From Gammaproteobacteria bacterium (GTDB taxonomy: Bacteria > Gemmatimonadota > Gemmatimonadetes > Longimicrobiales > Gaopeijiaceae), in NCBI GenBank assembly GCA_009843625.1, contig VYDD01000455.1:1474-7131 (forward strand): a stretch of DNA of 5,658 nt. Reading direction: 5' to 3'. A model generated the notes under the pieces. That model made no database searches. It was given only the letters and a program-made list of their open reading frames with translations, and was not told the DNA's origin. Of the stretch, positions 1 to 4,957 are shown in pieces. The position numbers and the translations under genes are program-made. The stretch's first letter is position 1. Each line of letters starts with the position of its first letter.

Positions 1-608
1 ACGCCGTACGCACGACCATCGAGGCTTCGGTCGACGCCGGCATCAAGATCCTCACCCTCTTTGCGTTTTCCACCGACAACTGGAATCGTCCGTCGGAGGA
101 GGTGTCGGCTCTGATGTCGCTCCTGAAGGCGTATGCGGAGCGGGAGTGCTCGGAGCTTGTCGAGAAGGGCGTCGAAGTACGTGTGCTCGGGACCCTGGCC
201 AGAATGCAGCCTTCAGCGCGCGGGGCCGTGGAGCGCATCATGCGGGAGACCGAGGGCGGAACGACGCTCAGGCTCAATCTGATGATCTCCTACAGCGGAA
301 GGGAAGACATCCTGACCGCGGTTCGCCGTCTGGCCGCGCGCGCCAGAGCCGGAGAACTGGACCCCGCGGAGATCGACGAGGCGTGCCTGGAGCGCGCGCT
401 GCTGACGAGCGGCATCCCCGATCCCGACCTTCTCATCCGGACTTCCGGGGAGTGCAGAATCTCCAACTTCATGCTTTGGCAGATTTCGTACTCGGAGATC
501 CACATCACCCCCGTGTTGTGGCCGGATTTCTCCAAGGACGACCTCTTTGCGGCCGTACTGGACTACCAGCGTCGCGACCGCCGCTTCGGCCGGATCACTT
601 CCGGCTGA
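1..608 (+). CDS. uppS: Undecaprenyl diphosphate synthase (cis-prenyltransferase), 5'-truncated by window edge
   Basis: UppS condenses isopentenyl diphosphate units onto farnesyl diphosphate to give the C55 lipid carrier used for peptidoglycan and O-antigen synthesis; it is a soluble dimer acting at the membrane face. The reading frame is already open at base 3, giving 201 visible residues. About 45-50 N-terminal residues, including the catalytic-Asp motif (HxxMDGNGRWA in the family), lie outside. Visible family motifs are LTLFAFSTDNWNRP (bases 54-92), where the family has LTLYAFSxENW; ISYSGRED, where many members have NYGGR; and RTSGECRISNF (from base 438), whose two Arg and the Ser bind the IPP diphosphate. 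LWPDF follows near the C terminus. The internal GTG at 102 is not the start, because conserved sequence continues upstream of it. Cys sits in the GE-x-R slot, where Gln or His is usual. The stop TGA shares one base with the cdsA start. Identification is secure. Confidence 0.97.
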   Translation, partial: AVRTTIEASVDAGIKILTLFAFSTDNWNRPSEEVSALMSLLKAYAERECSELVEKGVEVRVLGTLARMQPSARGAVERIMRETEGGTTLRLNLMISYSGREDILTAVRRLAARARAGELDPAEIDEACLERALLTSGIPDPDLLIRTSGECRISNFMLWQISYSEIHITPVLWPDFSKDDLFAAVLDYQRRDRRFGRITSG

Positions 609-1492
609 TGGCGATGGCCGACCTTTCGCGCCGCGCGGTGGTGGCGGTGGTCGCGCTGCTCGTCGTCCTTCCGGTCATCTACCGGGGCGGGTGGCTCATG
701 GGTGTGCTTGCGGCGGCGCTGGCCATGCTGGCCACCCGCGAGTTCTGTCTGCTGGCTCGGCGGACGGGTGTACGGACCTTTACCCGCACCGCCATGGCCA
801 TCACGGCAGCGCTCGTCCTGGCAGCGACGGCGGAGCCCTTCTTCACCGGTTTCGCCCCGCTCGCACTGGCGGTCCTCATGGGAGCCACCGTGGCGCTCTT
901 TGTCGCTGCCGTGCGCGTGCGCGCGTTGACGGACAAGCCGCTCGCGTCCGTCTGTTCGACGCTGACGGCGGCTCTCTATGTGGGAGGCGGACTCTGTTTC
1001 GCGGTGCTGCTGCGCCACCTTCCGGAGACGGGGGTCGCCGTGAGAGCGCCCGGCCCGCTCGAAGGCCCGTTGGTGCTGTTCTTCCCGTTGGCGGTCACCT
1101 GGGTCGGGGACATCGCCGCATATTTCGCGGGCAGCCTGTGGGGAACTCGCCGCCTGTTTCCGGCCGTCAGCCCGGGCAAGACGCTGGAAGGCACCGTCGC
1201 CGGAATCCTTGCCGCCGGGGCGGCGGGCCTGTTCTTCGCGGTGGCGGCCGCCGAGCCGTTCGTCCTGCTGGGGGTCGGGCCGGGCTGGCTCGTCGGCATC
1301 GCGCTCCTGATCGGCACGGGCGGACTGGCGGGGGATCTGGCCGTTTCGCTGCTCAAGCGCGAAGCCGGCGTCAAGGACACGGGGTCGATGCTTCCCGGCC
1401 ACGGCGGAGTGCTCGACCGGCTCGACGCCGTGCTGGTGACGCTGCCGCTCGCCTACGCGGCGCTTCAGCTCGCCGGTTCGGTGTCGCCATGA
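608..1492 (+). CDS. cdsA: Phosphatidate cytidylyltransferase (CDP-diacylglycerol synthase)
   Basis: CdsA converts phosphatidic acid and CTP to CDP-diacylglycerol and pyrophosphate, the branch-point precursor of bacterial phospholipids, within the inner membrane. The product is 294 aa, close to the usual size (about 270-300). It is strongly hydrophobic, with likely membrane segments near residues 8-27, 30-43, 61-78, 83-103, 116-136, 153-170, 196-222, 226-243 and 276-290. Diagnostic motifs are TWVGDIAAYFAG (164-175), SPGKTLEG (188-195) and the full CDS signature at 247-273. That signature runs S-LLKR, then KD-GS, LPGHGG and DRLD, and contains the acidic residues that bind Mg2+ and CTP. The start is the ATG at 608, which forms TGATG with the uppS stop; a second in-frame ATG at 614 would remove two residues. 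No Shine-Dalgarno-like purine run precedes either, so translation is probably coupled to uppS (inference). The frame is open upstream to about base 146, but that stretch lies inside uppS and is not an extension. Confidence 0.97.
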   Translation: MAMADLSRRAVVAVVALLVVLPVIYRGGWLMGVLAAALAMLATREFCLLARRTGVRTFTRTAMAITAALVLAATAEPFFTGFAPLALAVLMGATVALFVAAVRVRALTDKPLASVCSTLTAALYVGGGLCFAVLLRHLPETGVAVRAPGPLEGPLVLFFPLAVTWVGDIAAYFAGSLWGTRRLFPAVSPGKTLEGTVAGILAAGAAGLFFAVAAAEPFVLLGVGPGWLVGIALLIGTGGLAGDLAVSLLKREAGVKDTGSMLPGHGGVLDRLDAVLVTLPLAYAALQLAGSVSP

Positions 1493-1533
1493 GCCGGGTG
1501 GCGGTCCCCGAGGCGAAGGGTGCGTCGACGTGA
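1489..1533 (+). other. 14-codon mini-ORF bridging cdsA and dxr (possible coupling ORF)
   Basis: The ATG overlaps the cdsA stop as ATGA (1489-1492). The frame reads MSRVAVPEAKGAST and stops at TGA 1531-1533, which overlaps the GTG start of dxr as GTGA (1530-1533). The whole intercistronic gap is therefore one short reading frame joined to both neighbours by four-base overlaps. It resembles no protein I know. If translated at all, it would carry terminating ribosomes from cdsA to the dxr start. It has no ribosome binding site of its own upstream, and the purine run likely to serve dxr lies inside it. A chance arrangement is possible, because ATGA and GTGA are common in such DNA. Confidence 0.3.
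1515..1520 (+). promoter_or_regulatory. Probable ribosome binding site of dxr
   Basis: The purine run GAAGGG ends 9 bases before the GTG at 1530. It is the only Shine-Dalgarno-like stretch in the gap and supports that GTG as the dxr start. The match to the anti-Shine-Dalgarno is moderate. Confidence 0.45.
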
Positions 1534-2678
1534 TCCGGGTCGCGATCCTGGGATCCACGGGATCCGTCGGGCGCAGCGCGCTCGAGGTCATGGGCCGCCA
1601 TCCGGAGCGCTTCCGCGTGGTCGCGCTGGCCGCCAACCGCTCGGTAGCCGTGCTTCGCGAGCAGGCGGCGCTGCATCGGCCGCTCCGGGTGGTGGTCGCC
1701 GACCCCGGCGCCGGGAGGCTCGACCTCCCCGGCGTGTCGTCCGCCTACGGCCGCGAGGCTCTGATCGAACTCGCGGGGAACAGCGACGCGGATGTGGTCG
1801 TCAATGCCCTGGTGGGGGTCTCGGGCCTGGAGCCCACCCTCGCCGTGCTGCGGGCGGGCAAGCGTCTCGCGCTGGCCAACAAGGAGTCGCTGGTGGCCGG
1901 AGGCGAACTCGTCAACGAAACGGCGCGTTCGGGAGGCGGTGAGCTGGTGCCGGTCGATTCGGAACACAGCGCGATTCTGCAGTGTCTCGCCGGCAGCGAC
2001 CCCGGGCATGTGGCCCGCATCGTGCTGACCGCTTCGGGCGGTCCCTTTCGCCGCTGGGACGCGTCGCGAATGAACGACGTCACGCCCGCCGACGCGCTGC
2101 GCCATCCCACCTGGAACATGGGTTCCAAGATCACCATCGACTCGGCCACGCTCGCGAACAAGGCGCTGGAGGTCATCGAGGCACATTTCCTGTATCGGAT
2201 GGAGTATGAACGCATCGACGTGGTCGTTCATCCGCAATCGATCGTCCACTCCTTCGTGGAATTCACGGACGGCTCGGTCGTGGCGCAACTCGGCCTTCCC
2301 ACCATGGAACTGCCCATCCTGTACGCGCTGACACACCCGGAACGGATCGACGACGTCCGCCTGCGAACGTTCCGTCCTTCGCGCCTGTCGGATCTCACGT
2401 TCGAGGAACTGGACCGGCCGCGGTTCCCCCTGTTCGAACTGGGCGTGCAGGCCGGGCGCGCCGGTGGCTGGGCGCCGACGGTCTTCAACGCGGCCAACGA
2501 GGTGGCTGTGCACGCATTCCTGGAGGGCGTGCTACCCTTCAGAGAGATGGCGGTGGTGGTGGGAGCGGCGCTGGAGCGAACTCCTCCAGGAAGGATCAGG
2601 TCGGTCGAAGACGTGCTCGGCGTGGATGCCGAGGCCCGGCGCGTGACCCGGGAATCCATCGAGGCGGTGGTCGCGTAA
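1530..2678 (+). CDS. dxr: 1-deoxy-D-xylulose-5-phosphate reductoisomerase
   Basis: Dxr (IspC) carries out the committed step of the MEP isoprenoid pathway: it rearranges and reduces 1-deoxy-D-xylulose 5-phosphate to 2-C-methyl-D-erythritol 4-phosphate with NADPH and a divalent metal, in the cytoplasm. It is the target of fosmidomycin. The 382-aa product is slightly shorter than E. coli Dxr (398). The NADPH loop is GSTGSVG (8-14), and LANKESLVAGG (115-125) follows. The metal ligands fall at D143 and E145 (in PVDSEHSA) and at E214 (in NKALEVIEA). Substrate-binding S169 lies in TASGGPF, the flexible-loop W195 in HPTWNMGSK, and N210/K211 complete the site. NAANEVAVHAFL marks the C-terminal domain junction. 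All key residues are present, so the enzyme should be active. The start is GTG, because IRVAILGSTGS must begin the Rossmann fold and no in-frame start lies close upstream. Its product feeds the isoprenoid pool used by UppS. Confidence 0.98.
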   Translation: MIRVAILGSTGSVGRSALEVMGRHPERFRVVALAANRSVAVLREQAALHRPLRVVVADPGAGRLDLPGVSSAYGREALIELAGNSDADVVVNALVGVSGLEPTLAVLRAGKRLALANKESLVAGGELVNETARSGGGELVPVDSEHSAILQCLAGSDPGHVARIVLTASGGPFRRWDASRMNDVTPADALRHPTWNMGSKITIDSATLANKALEVIEAHFLYRMEYERIDVVVHPQSIVHSFVEFTDGSVVAQLGLPTMELPILYALTHPERIDDVRLRTFRPSRLSDLTFEELDRPRFPLFELGVQAGRAGGWAPTVFNAANEVAVHAFLEGVLPFREMAVVVGAALERTPPGRIRSVEDVLGVDAEARRVTRESIEAVVA

Positions 2679-2695
2679 TGGCGCGCGGCTCATGA
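2678..2695 (+). other. 5-codon mini-ORF after dxr (first of two in the dxr-rseP gap)
   Basis: An ATG overlaps the dxr stop as TAATG (2676-2680). It opens a five-codon frame reading MARGS that ends at TGA 2693-2695. That stop overlaps the ATG of the next mini-ORF (2692) as ATGA. No product function is likely. If real, it would act by handing on terminating ribosomes, but chance is a serious alternative for so short a frame. Confidence 0.2.
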
Positions 2696-2697
2696 GC
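2688..2697. repeat. Perfect 10-bp palindrome in the dxr-rseP spacer
   Basis: GCTCATGAGC is perfectly self-complementary. Its centre is the ATGA where the two mini-ORFs meet. Partly complementary GC-rich sequence flanks it (GCGCGCG on the left, GGGCGC on the right), so a weak hairpin or a dimeric-protein site could be imagined. A single palindrome of this size is expected by chance now and then. Confidence 0.3.
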
Positions 2698-2721
2698 GGG
2701 CGCATACAGGGAGAGGGATGA
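2692..2721 (+). other. 9-codon mini-ORF ending on the rseP start (second of two)
   Basis: The frame reads MSGRIQGEG and stops at TGA 2719-2721, overlapping the first rseP ATG (2718) as ATGA. With the preceding mini-ORF it fills the whole 39-base gap between dxr and rseP with stop-start overlaps. The last codons contain the purine-rich run that would serve as the rseP ribosome binding site. I see no sign of a functional peptide. Confidence 0.25.
2708..2717 (+). promoter_or_regulatory. Ribosome binding site of rseP
   Basis: The purine run AGGGAGAGGG lies directly before two adjacent ATG codons (2718 and 2721). Measured from its AGGGAG part (2708-2713), the spacing is 4 bases to the first ATG and 7 to the second. 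The second has the more typical spacing, while the first forms the ATGA overlap. It is the strongest Shine-Dalgarno-like site in the window. Confidence 0.6.
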
Positions 2722-4076
2722 TGGCGTTGCTGGCGACAATCGTTGTCCTGGGCGTTCTGATCCTCGTCCACGAACTTGGCCACTTCTGGGCGGCCAAGGC
2801 CGTGGGCGTGAAGGTCCTGCGCTTCTCGATCGGGCTGGGGCCGCGGGTTCTCGGTTTTCGCCGCGGCGACACCGAATACGTGATCTCGGCGATTCCGCTG
2901 GGCGGCTACGTCAAGATGAGCGGCATGGCCGATGAGGTCATGGATCAGGTGGAGGGAGGTGGCGGCGAGGTGCGGCGGGGACCCGCTCCCACGGACTTCG
3001 ACGGCAAGCCGGTCTGGGCGCGCGCGCTGGTGCTGTCGGCGGGCGTGATCATGAACATGATCTTCGCCTTCGCAGCGTATACCACGATCGCCGCGGGCTG
3101 GGGCAGGGTGGAGGCGGACGAGACCCGGCTCGGCTACGTGGACATGGAGCTGCTGCCCCCGGGCGCGGAACCGCTGGCGGGGCTTCCCGTGGGCGCGCGC
3201 GTCACGCGGGTGGGCGACCGCGATGTGGTCCACTGGGGGGATGTGCGCGAGGGATTCCTGTCGGCACGGGGCGAGACGATCTCGGTGGAAACCGAGTCCC
3301 CGCGCGTGACGGTCTCGGTGCCGGCGCCCGACGATCCTTCCGCGCGCGAGCGCCTGGCATTGGCCCTCGACTACTGGATCGACGCCGAAGTCCTGGACGT
3401 CGAGCTTGGGATGCCCGCGGCGAGCGCGGGCGTGCAGCCGGGAGACCGCGTGCTCGCCGTGGACGGTGCAGCCGTGGACAATTGGGCGCTGTTCCGGCGG
3501 GAGATCATGCGCCGTCCCGGTCGCACGGTCGAACTTCAACTGGCGCGCGACGGCGCTCTGATAGAGATCGCGGTGCCCCTCGCAACGCGTGAGGAAAGGG
3601 GACCGGACGGGGAGATCAGGACCGTGGGTCAGGTCGGCATTCTGGCTCCGGTGGCCGATCCGGTGTACGTGCCCGTTCCGCTGACCCGCGCTGCGGTCAT
3701 CGGATACCGGGACACCGTGGGCACCACCCGCATGATCCTCGCGTTCCTCGGCGATCTCGTGACCGGGAACGTCTCCCCGCGCAACGTGGGCAGCATCGTC
3801 ACCATCGGAACGCTGTCCGGCCAGGCGGCAGAGGCGGGGATTCAGACCTTCCTGCGCTTCATGGCTCTGTTCTCGGTGAATCTGGCGATCCTCAACCTGC
3901 TTCCCATTCCGATACTGGACGGCGGACATCTCGTCTTTCTCGGGATCGAAGCCGTCAGAGGGAGGGCGCTCAGCCTGGAGCAGCGGCTGCGCTGGAGCCG
4001 GGTGGGCTTCCTGGTGCTCATGGGCATCATGGTCTGGGCGCTCTCCAACGACATCCTGCGCGTGCTGGGGTTGTGA
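2718..4076 (+). CDS. rseP: RseP-type site-2 intramembrane zinc metalloprotease with two PDZ domains
   Basis: RseP cleaves transmembrane segments of substrates such as anti-sigma factors and remnant signal peptides in the inner membrane. The 452-aa length matches E. coli RseP (450). The first membrane helix (about 3-27) carries the zinc motif HELGH (18-22). IPLGGYVKM (59-67) is the conserved membrane-associated loop. A second helix lies at about 103-125 and contains AGVIMN, where many homologues have AGPxxN. Two PDZ domains follow: the first at about 143-200, the second more typical one at about 228-288, with ASAGVQPGDRVLAVDG. The C-terminal membrane part has NLLPIPILDGG (393-403), whose D401 is the third zinc ligand. 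A final helix is at about 429-445. All catalytic residues are present. The start is ATG 2718 or the adjacent ATG 2721. Placement after dxr matches the widespread uppS-cdsA-dxr-rseP order. The substrate here is unknown, and no sigma or anti-sigma gene is visible. Confidence 0.96.
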   Translation: MMALLATIVVLGVLILVHELGHFWAAKAVGVKVLRFSIGLGPRVLGFRRGDTEYVISAIPLGGYVKMSGMADEVMDQVEGGGGEVRRGPAPTDFDGKPVWARALVLSAGVIMNMIFAFAAYTTIAAGWGRVEADETRLGYVDMELLPPGAEPLAGLPVGARVTRVGDRDVVHWGDVREGFLSARGETISVETESPRVTVSVPAPDDPSARERLALALDYWIDAEVLDVELGMPAASAGVQPGDRVLAVDGAAVDNWALFRREIMRRPGRTVELQLARDGALIEIAVPLATREERGPDGEIRTVGQVGILAPVADPVYVPVPLTRAAVIGYRDTVGTTRMILAFLGDLVTGNVSPRNVGSIVTIGTLSGQAAEAGIQTFLRFMALFSVNLAILNLLPIPILDGGHLVFLGIEAVRGRALSLEQRLRWSRVGFLVLMGIMVWALSNDILRVLGL

Positions 4077-4077
4077 C

Positions 4078-4101
4078 GCCGAGCCGCCCCGGCGGCGAGG
4101 C
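4078..4101 (+). terminator. GC-rich hairpin between convergent genes (terminator-like, no U-tract)
   Basis: Two bases after the rseP stop codon, a 5-bp stem (4083-4087 with 4092-4096) closes a CCCG loop. An outer 3-bp stem pairs 4078-4080 with 4099-4101. The stems are separated by GA on each side (4081-4082 and 4097-4098), which in the rseP-sense RNA can form tandem sheared G-A pairs; on the other strand these bases become TC opposite TC. No T-run follows in either direction, so it is not a classical intrinsic terminator. It may protect the rseP mRNA 3' end or help end transcription between the convergent genes. Confidence 0.35.
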
Positions 4102-4115
4102 CTGGAACGACGGCT

Positions 4116-4937
4116 TCAGAGAAACGACAGCTGCTCGGGACCGCGTTCCCGGCGCAGGGTGTCGACGCACAGCATCTCCGTAGGCTCCTCCTGCCGGGCA
4201 ACGTCCAGAAAGCCCCGGTATCCCGCCCTGGCCAGTGCGCGGGAGACGGTTTCACGCGCCAGCTCGGGTGTGTTGCACTCCGCAGAGAGGTGGGCGAGCA
4301 GTATGCCGGCGAGGCGGGGATGGAGGAGATCCAGGGCGAGACGGGCGGCCGCGCGGTTGGACAGGTGCCCGTGGCTGGATGCGATGCGCGACTTGACGTT
4401 GGCGGGGTAGGAACTCTGGTGGAGAAGCGTCTCGTCGTGATTGGCTTCCAGGACCAGGAAGTCGCAACCCGCAAGCGCGTGGCGCACGATCGCGGTGGAC
4501 CGGCCCAGATCGGTCGCGAGCCCGACGCGGGTGCCGGATCCGACATCGACCAGGGCGATGGCCACCGGGTCGGCCGCGTCGTGTACGGTCATGAACGGCT
4601 CCACGCGCAGATCCTCGATGCCGAAAGCTCGCCCGGGCCGGTATTCCACAACCTGTTCCGACCCGCGGAACAGGCGGCCGCACGCCTTGCGGGTGGCCTC
4701 GGTAAGGCAGACGGGGATGCCGTGACGTCGCGCCAGCACCCCGCTGCCGCGGGTGTGATCTCCGTGCTCGTGCGTGAGGATGATGGCCGAGAGCTCACCC
4801 GCCCCGGCTCCGACCAGCCCAAGGCGGCGCTCGGTCTCACGCGCGCTGAAGCCGGCGTCCACCAGGACAGCCGCGCGCCCGGAGCGGACCAGAATCGAGT
4901 TGCCCTTGCTGCCGCTGCCCAGCACGCAGATCTGCAC
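4116..4937 (-). CDS. YycJ/WalJ-family metallo-beta-lactamase-fold hydrolase (predicted nuclease)
   Basis: The product (273 aa, near the family's usual 260 or so) matches the YycJ/WalJ branch of the metallo-beta-lactamase fold; some members are reported to be 5'-3' DNA exonucleases linked to mismatch repair in Bacillus. It begins with the family's GSGSKGNS (7-14). The metal motif is THEHGDH (55-61), with further probable ligands H119, D143 (in ATDLG) and H216 (in LAHLS). LEANHD (163-168) and SHGHLSN (188-194) are also family hallmarks. There is no signal peptide, so it should be cytoplasmic. The start is GTG at 4937, directly before the first beta strand; no clear ribosome binding site precedes it. 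It lies 20 bases downstream of the glmU-like gene on the same strand and is probably co-transcribed with it, converging on rseP. DNA repair is a family-based guess; the fold itself is certain. Unlike in Firmicutes, no walKR genes are visible nearby. Confidence 0.9.
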   Translation of the reverse strand: MQICVLGSGSKGNSILVRSGRAAVLVDAGFSARETERRLGLVGAGAGELSAIILTHEHGDHTRGSGVLARRHGIPVCLTEATRKACGRLFRGSEQVVEYRPGRAFGIEDLRVEPFMTVHDAADPVAIALVDVGSGTRVGLATDLGRSTAIVRHALAGCDFLVLEANHDETLLHQSSYPANVKSRIASSHGHLSNRAAARLALDLLHPRLAGILLAHLSAECNTPELARETVSRALARAGYRGFLDVARQEEPTEMLCVDTLRRERGPEQLSFL

Positions 4938-4957
4938 GACCGGTCCGGGCCCGCCGG

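Noticed and set aside
146..1492. A 448-codon frame that would extend CdsA by 154 residues at its N terminus
   Set aside because: The extension lies wholly within uppS in another frame and is Arg/Gly/Pro-rich without family similarity, whereas CdsA from ATG 608 has normal family length.
1493..1529. An internal promoter for dxr in the cdsA-dxr gap
   Set aside because: The gap is only 37 bases, GC-rich and without any TATAAT-like or TTGACA-like element, so read-through from the operon promoter is the simpler reading.
547..1533. Plus-strand 328-codon frame that includes the mini-ORF at its end
   Set aside because: It is an Arg/Gly-rich shadow across cdsA. Only its last 14 codons, after the ATG at 1489, are of interest because of the overlaps.
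563..1636. Long minus-strand frame (357 codons) opposite cdsA
   Set aside because: It has a low-complexity Arg/Gln/His composition and no domain; it arises because stops are rare in GC-rich DNA.
1371..2513. Long minus-strand frame (380 codons) opposite dxr
   Set aside because: It lies antisense to a fully conserved enzyme and has no motif or start context of its own.
2532..3929. Long minus-strand frame (465 codons) opposite dxr and rseP
   Set aside because: It is His/Arg/Gln-rich with no recognisable motifs, and the opposite strand encodes the intact Dxr C terminus and RseP. It is a GC-rich antisense shadow.
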